A stretch of 15,561 bases of DNA. Source: Clostridiales bacterium. GTDB lineage: Bacteria; Bacillota; Clostridia; Oscillospirales; Oscillospiraceae. Below are positions 1 through 6,945 of the stretch, in pieces (the first letter of the stretch is position 1; every line of letters starts with the position of its first letter). The notes below the pieces were generated by a model, which ran no database searches, was not told the origin of the DNA, and saw only the letters and a list, made by a program, of their open reading frames with translations. The translations under genes were made by a program, and so were the position numbers. Location: positions 15,767-31,327 of the forward strand of contig DQDL01000018.1 in assembly GCA_003533405.1 (NCBI GenBank). Reading direction: 5' to 3'.

Positions 1-30
1 CAAGCGCGCTACCATCTGCGCTACACCCGG
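1..30 (-). tRNA. tRNA, 5' end only (cut by window edge)
   Basis: Read on the minus strand, the first 30 bases form the 5' part of a tRNA: a seven-base acceptor strand (CCGGGTG), the T8-A9 pair, a D-arm with GCGC/GCGC stem around an AGATGGTA loop, G26, and the start of the anticodon stem (CTTG). The anticodon and 3' half lie outside the window, so the amino acid cannot be assigned. A leading C would fit tRNA-Pro among others, but that is only a hint. Confidence 0.75.
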
Positions 31-106
31 ATTTTTAACGCTTGATTATAATAACACATTCGTTCGACAATTGCAAGACCTAATTTCAAAAAACAGTACA
101 AAAGTT

Positions 107-131
107 CGCCCTCGTGAGATACACGAGGGCG
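107..131 (-). terminator. Hairpin terminator after the deacetylase gene
   Basis: A perfect 10-bp GC-rich inverted repeat (107-116 with 122-131, loop of 5) sits 5 bases beyond the stop codon of the minus-strand deacetylase gene. On the minus strand it is followed by AACTTTTGT and, further on, a run of six T. This fits a rho-independent terminator with a modest U-tract. Confidence 0.7.
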
Positions 132-135
132 CTTC

Positions 136-909
136 TTATTTTTTTACCGGACACTGCATGCCGGTGTTGTCAATGGTGGTGTCGCCGGATAGAAGTATCT
201 GCGACACGGGCACGATGGTATAGCCGTCGGCTATGAGCGCCTCGATTATCCCGGGCAGAGCCTCGGGCGTGTGCTTTGCGGCATTGTGGAACAGCACGAT
301 GCTGCCTGACTTCACATTTTTAAGTACACGGTCCTTTATCTCGTCTGCCGAGAGCTCCTTCCAGTCAAGACTGTCAACATCCCACTGGATAGCGTTCATT
401 TTCATGCCGTTGACGGTGGAGATGACGGTGTCGTTATACTCACCGTAGGGGCAGCGGAAAAGGGTGGGGCGCACGCCGGTGACTTTTTCTATTTTGTCGT
501 TGGATGCATTGATGTTCTCCGTTATCTGATCGGAAGTGAGCTGCGCAAAATGCGCATGGTCATCCGAGTGACTCATGACCTCGTTGCCTGCATCGTGCAG
601 AGCCTTCACAGACTCGGGGTATTTATCCACCCACTGACCCACGACAAAAAATGTCGCATGAATTTTATACTTATTGAGTATATCAATAAGCTTTTGAGTG
701 TCCTCATTGCCCCACGCCGCATCGAATGACAGTGCGACGGTCTTATCCTCACGCTGAACGCAGTAGATGGGAAGCTGCCTGTCGCTTGCCGAAGCGCCGA
801 CGACTGCGGGGCTGTTGACCGCCCAAAACACGATGCCGACGAACAAAACCAGCGACACTGCCGAAATGACGGCCTTGCGATTTTTGATTTTATCCAATAT
901 ATTCTTCAA
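136..909 (-). CDS. Membrane-anchored polysaccharide deacetylase (NodB domain, PdaB-like)
   Basis: The 257-residue protein has one N-terminal membrane anchor or uncleaved signal (about residues 13-31) and an extracytoplasmic NodB/CE4 domain (about 57-240). Visible motifs are SFDAAWG (61-67, catalytic-base Asp63), the metal-binding HSDDH (His114, His118), RCPYG (152-156, Arg152), DW (182-183) and LFH (206-208, His208). CE4 enzymes remove N-acetyl groups from peptidoglycan or other N-acetylglucosamine polymers in a metal-dependent way. The second Asp of the usual FDD motif is Ala64. This FD-x-x-WG form is known from PdaB, a sporulation-linked branch, so it suggests that lineage rather than a dead enzyme. 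The start is TTG at 907-909, chosen for a GGGAGGG site at 916-922, six bases upstream. The gene appears monocistronic, lying between two hairpins. The family is clear; the exact substrate is an inference. Confidence 0.88.
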   Translation of the reverse strand: MKNILDKIKNRKAVISAVSLVLFVGIVFWAVNSPAVVGASASDRQLPIYCVQREDKTVALSFDAAWGNEDTQKLIDILNKYKIHATFFVVGQWVDKYPESVKALHDAGNEVMSHSDDHAHFAQLTSDQITENINASNDKIEKVTGVRPTLFRCPYGEYNDTVISTVNGMKMNAIQWDVDSLDWKELSADEIKDRVLKNVKSGSIVLFHNAAKHTPEALPGIIEALIADGYTIVPVSQILLSGDTTIDNTGMQCPVKK

Positions 910-971
910 TGTGATCCCTCCCGAAGCAAGTTCTGTACATACTATGTCTGACCTGTCCCGATGATGCAGAA

Positions 972-998
972 AACCGGACTAACTTTGTTAGTCCGGTT
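972..998 (-). terminator. Perfect 12-bp hairpin terminator after the YdcF-like gene
   Basis: An inverted repeat of 12 bp (972-983 with 987-998) with a 3-base loop lies 5 bases after the minus-strand stop codon at 1004. On the minus strand the arm ends GGTT and continues TTCTGC, giving a short U-run. It separates the ABC-F/YdcF operon from the downstream deacetylase. Confidence 0.75.
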
Positions 999-1003
999 AG
1001 GAA

Positions 1004-1729
1004 TCACGCAAATGTGAGCTGGTATGTAACGCCGAAGGCTTCACGGATGAAGTAGTTGAGCTTAACGGTGAAATAAGTTGTATGCGCCGGCACGGTATGT
1101 ATATCCATGTCGAGCGATTTTGCGATGAGCTTTGCCCTGCACAGGTGATATTCGCTTGATACGACGGCAATCGTGGGGTCAGATTTATCGGTCAAGCTGC
1201 CAATTATCTCACGGCTGAACTTTAGGTTCTCGTAAGTCGAGACCGCTTTGTCCTCCTTGATTATCCGGTCGGGGTCAATGCCGCTTTTGCACAGCCAGTC
1301 GTACATTGCCTGAGCCTCGCTCATATTCTCGCCGCTGCCCTGACCGCCGCTGACGATGGCAACGGTGTTCGGGTGCGCATCGAGATAATCCTTTGCCGCC
1401 CTGAGCCGCTCCACAAGGGAGAGGGAGGGGGTGTTGCCATGCACGGCGGCGCCGAGGACGATGAGGTAATCTGCGTCAAAATTGCCGTCGCCCGAGGCTT
1501 CGTCGATGATGGGAATCTCTATAATCGCAAAATACACGACACCCATCGCAAGCAGCAGGGCAATAAGCTGTTTGAGCGTTTTGCCCACAACGCCGAATAC
1601 AACAATTAGAACACTTATGAGAAACAGACCGTAGGCGATGAAATTATGCCCCGAGAACGCAAAGCGCAGGAGCAGACCCGCCAAAAATAGTATGCCTGCG
1701 ATGATCAATCGCTTCTTATTTATCTTCAT
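1004..1729 (-). CDS. YdcF/SanA-family membrane protein (DUF218)
   Basis: The protein has 241 residues from the chosen start. Three hydrophobic segments (about 8-26, 28-49, 53-72) precede a DUF218 domain (about 86-238). Recognisable family features are the ADYLIVLGAAV strand and loop (86-96), SGGQG followed by SEAQAM (127-142), STYEN (164-168) and SSEYHLCRA (191-199). Members of this family (YdcF, SanA, ElyC) are tied to envelope integrity and lipid-carrier or peptidoglycan metabolism; the reaction is not established. The start is ATG at 1727-1729, which overlaps the TGA of the ABC-F gene (ATGA) and has GGGAGG at 1740-1745 ten bases upstream. An earlier in-frame ATG at 1745-1747 overlaps that Shine-Dalgarno sequence and is unlikely. 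Translational coupling to the ABC-F gene is expected. Confidence 0.87.
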   Translation of the reverse strand: MKINKKRLIIAGILFLAGLLLRFAFSGHNFIAYGLFLISVLIVVFGVVGKTLKQLIALLLAMGVVYFAIIEIPIIDEASGDGNFDADYLIVLGAAVHGNTPSLSLVERLRAAKDYLDAHPNTVAIVSGGQGSGENMSEAQAMYDWLCKSGIDPDRIIKEDKAVSTYENLKFSREIIGSLTDKSDPTIAVVSSEYHLCRAKLIAKSLDMDIHTVPAHTTYFTVKLNYFIREAFGVTYQLTFA

Positions 1730-3594
1730 TCGGCGAGCACCTCCCATGCCCCGTATGCCTCAAGCAGCTTATCGTTGAGGCTTTTTTTCTCGCTGTCTAT
1801 CTCCATGAGCTTTTCATAGTCGGTCGGGTAGCTCTCGGCGAGCTTGTCAAGCTCACTGAGCTGCTCCTCGAGCTTTGCTATCTCACGCTCTAGCTTGAGC
1901 CGCTGTTTTTCGCTGCTGCCGCTTTTCTTTTTCGGCTGCGGCTCCTTCTTTTTGACCTCCTGCTTGGCGGCCTGATTAAACACCTGCTGCCGAGCCATAT
2001 ACTCACGGAAATCCGAATACGATCCACGGTAATCGGTTATTATTCCGTTTTCGAGATACCAGATGCGGGTCGCAAACTTCTCAATAAAATATCTGTCGTG
2101 CGAGACGAACAGAAGCGCCTCGGGGTATTGCGAGACGGCATCCTCCATCCATTCACGGCTGGCGATATCGAGATGGTTCGTCGGCTCGTCGAGTATGAGA
2201 AAATTGATATCACTGCCCATGAGCATGCAAAGCCTCAGACGGCTTTTCTCGCCGCCGGACAGTGCACCGACCGGCGTGAACACATCCTCACCGCTGAATC
2301 CGAAGGCGCCGAGCCTGTCCCGAGCCTCCTGCGGCTGACAGCGGCAGTCGTAGAGCATCGTGTCGACCAAGCTACGCTCGGGGTGGTCAAATGAAATTAT
2401 CTGCGGCAGATATGCAGGCCGCACTGACGGGCCGAGGTAGAGATACCCGCTGTCGGGCAGCTCCTTTTGCATGATGAGCTTAACGAGCGTTGACTTTCCC
2501 GTGCCGTTGTCGCCGATGAGCGCAATGCGTTCACGCCCCGTGACCTTGAGACTAAGTTCGGAAAACAGCTTCTTCTCGCCGAAGCTTTTTGAAAGCCCCT
2601 CGCACACGAGCACCTCGTCGCCGTTGAAGCTCTCAGCAGAGAACTTAGCGGTGAGCTTCTTCGCCTGCGTGGGGCGCTCGGTCTGCTCAAGCTTGGCAAT
2701 GCGCTTTTCCATTGAAAACGCACGCTTGTGCAGCTTATCGTTGCCCATGAACGCCCAGAGATGCATCTGCTCGGCAGCCCGGGTGAGCTGCTCGATCTTG
2801 GCCTGATCCTTTTCGTATTTGCGCAGCTTCTCCTCAAAACGCTTTTGCCGCTCAACGGCGTAAAAGCTATAGCCGCCGCTGTAAAACTCGGCCTTGCCGT
2901 CGTTTATCTCAATGCAGCGCTGGGCGATGCGGTCGAGAAAAAAGCGGTCGTGGCTGATGGCAAGCACCGTGCCCTTAAAATGCAGCAGGTATTCCTCGAG
3001 CCACTCCGTTGCACGCAGGTCGAGGTGATTCGTCGGCTCGTCGAGCAGCAGAATGTCGGTGTTCTCAAGGATGAGACGGGCAAGATTCACCCTCGTGCGC
3101 TCGCCGCCGGACAGGGAGTCGAAAAGCTGCTCACGCATGTGCTGCGGGATATCAAGACCGTTTGCGACACGGTTGCGGTTAGTCTCCATCTCGTAGCCGC
3201 CGAGCCTGCGGAAATCCTCCGATAAACGGTCGTATTCACGCAAAACCTGCTCGGACGAGTCCGTTTCCATCGTCTTTGTAAGCTCCTCGAGCCTTTCGGA
3301 TATGCGATACAGCGCACGGTGGGCGTCCTTGAGCACATCCTCGGTCGTCCAGTCGGGCGGATAGACGGGTATCTGCGAAATTAGCCCGATGCGCTTGCCG
3401 TTGGCTATTGACACATTGCCCTCGTCGTAGTCTATCTCGCCGACGAGAATGCGAAACAGTGTCGTTTTGCCGCAGCCGTTGTGCCCGAGTATGCCGACAC
3501 GCTCACCCTCGGTAATGTCGAAGCTGAGCCCGTCGAGTATGTTTTTACCCAATTCAAAGGACTTTACAAGTCCGTTGACGGATATGTCTGTCAT
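1726..3594 (-). CDS. ABC-F family ATPase (ribosome-associated type)
   Basis: The 622-residue protein carries two nucleotide-binding domains and no membrane segment, the hallmark of ABC-F translation factors. Domain 1 has Walker A GHNGCGKT (37-44), LSGGE (161-165), Walker B plus the diagnostic EPTNHLD (181-192) and switch His215. Domain 2 has GDNGTGKS (361-368), LSGGE (445-449), ILDEPTNHLD (467-476) and SHD (498-500). The inter-domain linker (about 240-320) is charged and helical like the P-site tRNA interaction motif. A Lys-rich stretch (547-557) leads into a C-terminal coiled coil (about 562-615), as in the Uup/YdiF-like subgroups. ABC-F proteins act on the ribosome, some as antibiotic-resistance factors; nothing here singles out resistance. 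The start ATG has GGAGA seven bases upstream (3601-3605). The gene starts 19 bases after the PBP remnant and overlaps the YdcF gene. Confidence 0.93.
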   Translation of the reverse strand: MTDISVNGLVKSFELGKNILDGLSFDITEGERVGILGHNGCGKTTLFRILVGEIDYDEGNVSIANGKRIGLISQIPVYPPDWTTEDVLKDAHRALYRISERLEELTKTMETDSSEQVLREYDRLSEDFRRLGGYEMETNRNRVANGLDIPQHMREQLFDSLSGGERTRVNLARLILENTDILLLDEPTNHLDLRATEWLEEYLLHFKGTVLAISHDRFFLDRIAQRCIEINDGKAEFYSGGYSFYAVERQKRFEEKLRKYEKDQAKIEQLTRAAEQMHLWAFMGNDKLHKRAFSMEKRIAKLEQTERPTQAKKLTAKFSAESFNGDEVLVCEGLSKSFGEKKLFSELSLKVTGRERIALIGDNGTGKSTLVKLIMQKELPDSGYLYLGPSVRPAYLPQIISFDHPERSLVDTMLYDCRCQPQEARDRLGAFGFSGEDVFTPVGALSGGEKSRLRLCMLMGSDINFLILDEPTNHLDIASREWMEDAVSQYPEALLFVSHDRYFIEKFATRIWYLENGIITDYRGSYSDFREYMARQQVFNQAAKQEVKKKEPQPKKKSGSSEKQRLKLEREIAKLEEQLSELDKLAESYPTDYEKLMEIDSEKKSLNDKLLEAYGAWEVLAE

Positions 3595-3613
3595 AGGTAT
3601 TCTCCAAGGTTTA

Positions 3614-4018
3614 TTATTTTACTGCGTAATTGAGTACGGTGTTCGCCACTGCGCCTGCCGCACCGAGACCGCTGCCGCCGTGCTCGACGAGCACGACAAA
3701 GGCATAGGGGTGCTCCTCATCGTTTAAAAATCCGACGAACCAGCCGTGGCTTGCTTGACCCTTGCCGACCTCCGCCGTGCCGGTCTTGCCGGAAATGTCA
3801 AGGCCGGAGAAGGTGGACTTGCCGTATTTGTAGGTGACATTGTAGTTCATCATCGAGGCAATTTTAGTCGCCGTTGACGAGCTCAGAAGCGTAGTCTTGT
3901 TCTCGGAAGCGCCGAGCATTGAGGGCTCATTGAGCGTGCCGCCGTTTGCAATGGCGCTCACGACCCTGAGCATGGAGTACGGGCAGACAAGGTCGTCGAG
4001 ACCGTTAAAAAGCAGCAT
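3614..4018 (-). pseudogene. C-terminal remnant of a class B penicillin-binding protein (5' part missing)
   Basis: The open frame encodes 134 residues matching only the last part of a class B transpeptidase (PbpA/FtsI type): the LVCPYSMLR...AIANGG helix (about 10-27), the third catalytic motif as SGKTGTAEVG (about 75-84), SHGWFVGF (about 89-96) and the PYAFVVLVEHGGSG strand and turn (about 103-116). The SxxK nucleophile motif and the SxN motif, which lie upstream in all active members, are absent, as are the N-terminal anchor and dimerisation domain. The reading frame is closed by TAG at 4037-4039, and similarity ends near position 4010, where ftsH-derived sequence begins on the other strand. 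The formal ATG at 4016-4018 is therefore at the junction and not a genuine start. It is 19 bases upstream of the ABC-F gene, so the intact gene probably headed that operon. Confidence 0.85.
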
Positions 4019-4153
4019 GAAAAGGCTCGCAAATTGCTAGCCGATAATCGCAGCAAGCTCGATGAGCTTGCAGGCTATCTCTACGAGAAGGAGACTATCA
4101 CCGGCAGTGAATTTATGTCTATTCTGAACGGAAAGGATGTGGGTGCAGTATGA
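4013..4153 (+). pseudogene. ftsH: C-terminal remnant of ftsH (AAA+ membrane protease), 5' part missing
   Basis: Reading the plus strand back from TGA at 4151-4153 gives about 45 codons resembling the extreme C-terminus of FtsH: EKARKLLADNRSKLDELA, then LYEKETITGSEFMSIL, then a short tail ending GAV. The pattern (helix with ARxLL..NR..LD.LA, followed by L.EKETI.G.EF..IL) is typical of the end of the M41 peptidase domain. The AAA+ module, zinc site and membrane segments are missing. The frame loses likeness to FtsH at about 4013-4019, exactly where the opposite-strand PBP remnant begins. The TGA overlaps the ATG of the following HdeD-like gene, so ftsH and that gene were translationally coupled. 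The identification rests on recall of the family's C-terminal pattern over a short stretch. Confidence 0.78.
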
Positions 4154-4701
4154 AACGGGAAAACGGCTTCGGTTGGAGCGAACTTTTAGTCGGTGTGCTT
4201 CTTGTGTTGCTTGGCATCTTCGCCTTTGCCCGCCCGGAAAGCATGTTGACCGGAGCGGTCGTAGTCTACGGCGTTATCGCCATTGTTATAGGCGTTGAGG
4301 ACATTGTCGTCTATGTCCGGCTTGCCCGCTTTACCGGCTTTGGGCCGACGCTGTCGCTTATCGCCGGAATTTTGAGCGTAATGTGCGGCGTTATGCTGGT
4401 CGCAGACCCCAATATCGGCAAATGGGCGCTGACTATCCTTCTTCCGATATGGTTTATTGCCCACTGCATCTCGGGACTGACCAGGATGAACCTCATCCGC
4501 ATGATAGGCGATCGGTTTTATTACTACTTTTCGCTGACGCTGAACATCCTCGGCCTCGTGCTCGGCTTCGTGATGATATTCAGCCCGACGATGTCCTTTG
4601 TGACGCTCAAGGCAATATGCTATATGGCGGCGATTTTCCTGATTTTATTCGGCATCGAAAGCATCATTGCCGCATTTGTCCGCAGAAACTCTGACTGGTA
4701 A
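4150..4701 (+). CDS. HdeD-family integral membrane protein (DUF308)
   Basis: The 183-residue, very hydrophobic protein has six predicted membrane spans (about 10-27, 31-55, 66-85, 92-112, 125-145, 150-176) in three hairpin-like pairs, each pair with small-residue-rich helices and a short polar turn such as ARPESM (27-32), ADPNIG (85-90) and FSPTMS (144-149). The repeated 'pro-containing turn' layout and the length fit the HdeD/DUF308 family. HdeD is linked to acid resistance in enterobacteria; its molecular role is unknown, and a stress role here is only inferred. The ATG overlaps the ftsH stop (ATGA). The best Shine-Dalgarno-like sequence is the AAGGA around 4133-4137, rather far away, so coupling to ftsH translation probably mattered. 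It is followed 15 bases later by the TIM-barrel gene. Confidence 0.85.
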   Translation: MKRENGFGWSELLVGVLLVLLGIFAFARPESMLTGAVVVYGVIAIVIGVEDIVVYVRLARFTGFGPTLSLIAGILSVMCGVMLVADPNIGKWALTILLPIWFIAHCISGLTRMNLIRMIGDRFYYYFSLTLNILGLVLGFVMIFSPTMSFVTLKAICYMAAIFLILFGIESIIAAFVRRNSDW

Positions 4702-4716
4702 TAGGGGAGACATGGT

Positions 4717-5388
4717 ATGGATGAGAACAAAAACGAGCAGATACCCCGCATCGACGGCCGCTTGCGGCAGCATATTCTGAAAATTCCCGAGGCAGTATTC
4801 CAAGCCAGCGGGATAATCATCAACGGACGAAGAATAAAAAGCTTCGTATTTACAACGGATCTTGCCATCATCCGAAACTGCGATGCCGATGCCGTGTTTG
4901 CGGTCTATCCCTTCACCCCGCAGCAGGCGATCAGCGACGCTATCATCCGCTCATCGTATATCCCCGTGTTCTGCGGCGTAGGCGGTGGGGTGACAAAGGG
5001 CTTGCGGACCGTAGCCTTAGCCAAGGATGTGGAAGCGCAGGGCGCTATGGGCGTTGTGCTTAATGCGCCGATATCAGACTTAAACCTTCTTGCCGTGAGC
5101 AATTCCGTTGATATCCCGGTTATCATAACGGTCACGAGCAAGGAGACGGACATCGCAAGCAGGCTCGAACACGGTGCGGCAATATTAAATGTCGCCAGCG
5201 GGAAAAACACTCCGCAGTTAGTGCGGAAAATTCGCTCTGAGTTTCCCGATGTACCGCTCATAGCATCAGGCGGCAACACCAACGAAAGCATAAAAGAGAC
5301 CATCGATGCCGGAGCCAATGCGATTACATACACGCCTCCGTCAACACAGGAGCTGTTTAAGGAGGTCATGGCCTCGTACCGGACATAG
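4717..5388 (+). CDS. TIM-barrel protein of a conserved clostridial family, reaction unknown
   Basis: The 223-residue soluble protein has alternating beta-strands and helices of a (beta/alpha)8 barrel: FVFTTD (43-48), ADAVFAVYPF (57-66), IPVFCGVGGG (82-91), GAMGVVLNAP (109-118), IPVIITVTS (133-141), GAAILNVASG (153-162), VPLIASGG (179-186) and ANAITYTPP (200-208). The C-terminal ASGG loop plus DAGANAI (197-203) resemble phosphate-binding ends in barrels such as KDPG aldolase and ThiE/ThiG relatives. Homologues in Clostridia are often labelled simply 'hydrolase'; I know of no proven substrate. The ATG at 4717 has GGGGAG (4704-4709) seven bases upstream. The gene sits between a membrane protein and the DUF1538/PII pair, which may be one transcription unit. 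The fold is confident; the function is not. Confidence 0.75.
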   Translation: MDENKNEQIPRIDGRLRQHILKIPEAVFQASGIIINGRRIKSFVFTTDLAIIRNCDADAVFAVYPFTPQQAISDAIIRSSYIPVFCGVGGGVTKGLRTVALAKDVEAQGAMGVVLNAPISDLNLLAVSNSVDIPVIITVTSKETDIASRLEHGAAILNVASGKNTPQLVRKIRSEFPDVPLIASGGNTNESIKETIDAGANAITYTPPSTQELFKEVMASYRT

Positions 5389-5420
5389 CCACGCAAATAA
5401 ATTAAAAGGAGAGCACATTA

Positions 5421-6944
5421 TTGAATTTAAAACTTAAGGAAAAAATCAACGAGTCACTCTCCGCAGTCATTCCGATCACTGTGATCGTTCTGATAATCAG
5501 TATTTTTCTTGTCCCCATGGAGCTTGGCAGCATCGTCATGTTCCTCACGGGAGCTGCCATGCTGATAGTCGGAATGGGCTTCTTCCAGCTCGGCGCCGAG
5601 ATGGCAATGACACCTATCGGAGAAGGCGTCGGCGTGCAGATATCGAAGATGAAAATGCTATTGACTGTCTTGCTGACGGGCTTTATCATGGGAGTCATCA
5701 TAACCGTGTCAGAGCCCGACCTGCAGGTTCTCGCCGGTCAGGTGCCCTCTGTCCCGAACACCGTGCTTATCCTGACGGTGGCAGTCGGTGTCGGACTGTT
5801 CCTTGCTCTGGCGATAATTCGCATCCGCTATAAGATCGGCTTGTCAAGACTTCTTATCATCTGCTACGCCGTACTCATCCTTGTGTCGCTGTTTGTGCCA
5901 AAGGAGTTTTTGGCCGTGGCATTTGACTCCGGCGGCGTTACCACAGGACCCATGACCGTACCGTTTATTATGGCGGTCGGTGTCGGGCTTGCTTCTGTCA
6001 GAAACGATAAAAATGCAGCCAGCGACAGCTTCGGTCTGGTTGCAATATCCAGCATCGGCCCTATCCTTGCCGTTTTGATACTCGGCTGCTTTTATAAGCC
6101 CACCGAGGCTGCGTTCGCACTCACCGATGTGGCAACGGTGGTCACTACGCAGGATGTTGCCCGTGTGTTTGCACTGGGTCTGCCGCTGTACGCCAAGGAA
6201 GTTCTTATATCGCTGCTGCCTATCAATGCGGTGTTTTTGATTTTCCAGCTCATGACCCGCCGCTATCATAAACGGCAGATAAAGCGCATTACCGTCGGCT
6301 TTGCGTATACATATATCGGCCTTGTGCTGTTTCTCTGCGGAGCCAATGTCGGCTTTACACCGGTCGGCGCTTACCTCGGTAAGGAGCTGGCAGGCGTGTC
6401 CTTCCATTGGGCGCTAATCCCCATCGGCATGCTGATAGGCTATTACATCGTCAAGGCCGAGCCGGCGATACAGGTCCTGAACCATCAGGTCGAGACCGTG
6501 ACCAACGGTGCTATATCCGTAAAAATGATGAACCGCTGCATGTCGATAGGCGTTGCCGTCAGCGTGGGGCTTGCAATGCTGCGTGTCCTTGCCGGTATTC
6601 CAATCCAGTGGTTTGTGATACCCGGGTATATCATAGCACTGCTTCTGTCCCGCTTTGTTCCCAATATTTTTATCGGCATTGCATTCGACTCCGGCGGAGT
6701 TGCCAGCGGCCCGATGACCTCGACATTTCTGCTGCCTCTGAGTATAGGCGCTTGCGAGGCACTCGGAGGAAATCTTATGACCGATGCATTCGGCGTTGTT
6801 GCACTTGTTGCATTGACGCCGCTTATCGCCATTCAGCTTATGGGCGTTGTGTATAAGCTGAAAACAGGAAAGAGAGCATCGACGGAAAGGGCGCAGATCG
6901 CCGATGACTGCGATGCTATCGTTGACCTTGAGGAGGTTGAGTAA
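5421..6944 (+). CDS. DUF1538 family duplicated membrane protein, putative transporter
   Basis: The 507-residue polytopic membrane protein has about twelve hydrophobic spans and a clear internal duplication. The signature AFDSGGVTTGPMT (167-179) recurs as AFDSGGVASGPMT (421-433), each followed by a DxFGxVA element (202-208 and 455-461). SEPDLQVLAGQV (97-108) recurs as AEPAIQVLNHQV (346-357). Two inverted or tandem halves with conserved polar Asp/Ser/Gly/Thr re-entrant-like motifs are what one expects of a secondary transporter or channel, but the family (DUF1538) has no substrate that I know. The start is TTG at 5421-5423, supported by AAAGGAG (5405-5411) nine bases upstream. The stop codon lies one base before the ATG of the PII-like gene, which suggests the two products work together. 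The acidic C-terminal tail (from about 494) is cytoplasmic in most topologies. Confidence 0.87.
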   Translation: MNLKLKEKINESLSAVIPITVIVLIISIFLVPMELGSIVMFLTGAAMLIVGMGFFQLGAEMAMTPIGEGVGVQISKMKMLLTVLLTGFIMGVIITVSEPDLQVLAGQVPSVPNTVLILTVAVGVGLFLALAIIRIRYKIGLSRLLIICYAVLILVSLFVPKEFLAVAFDSGGVTTGPMTVPFIMAVGVGLASVRNDKNAASDSFGLVAISSIGPILAVLILGCFYKPTEAAFALTDVATVVTTQDVARVFALGLPLYAKEVLISLLPINAVFLIFQLMTRRYHKRQIKRITVGFAYTYIGLVLFLCGANVGFTPVGAYLGKELAGVSFHWALIPIGMLIGYYIVKAEPAIQVLNHQVETVTNGAISVKMMNRCMSIGVAVSVGLAMLRVLAGIPIQWFVIPGYIIALLLSRFVPNIFIGIAFDSGGVASGPMTSTFLLPLSIGACEALGGNLMTDAFGVVALVALTPLIAIQLMGVVYKLKTGKRASTERAQIADDCDAIVDLEEVE

Positions 6945-6945
6945 A

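Noticed and set aside
937..947. Short palindrome ACATACTATGT upstream of the deacetylase gene
   Set aside because: Only 5 bp per arm and not accompanied by a clear promoter; likely to arise by chance.
2397..2855. A 152-codon frame on the same strand as the ABC-F gene in another phase
   Set aside because: It is Ser/Arg-rich shadow translation of the second ATPase domain, with no start site of its own.
1726..3594. ABC-F gene considered as an antibiotic-resistance determinant
   Set aside because: The motifs prove the ABC-F family but not the resistance subgroups, the C-terminal coiled coil fits housekeeping-type members, and no resistance or mobile context is present.
3614..4018. The PBP fragment taken as a genuine short stand-alone protein
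   Set aside because: It contains only the last transpeptidase motif, has no ribosome binding site before the ATG at 4016-4018, and its 5' boundary coincides with the ftsH remnant.
5844..6407. A 187-codon minus-strand frame inside the DUF1538 gene
   Set aside because: It shows a Cys/His/Lys-rich pattern expected from antisense of hydrophobic codons, and it lies wholly inside a convincing gene.
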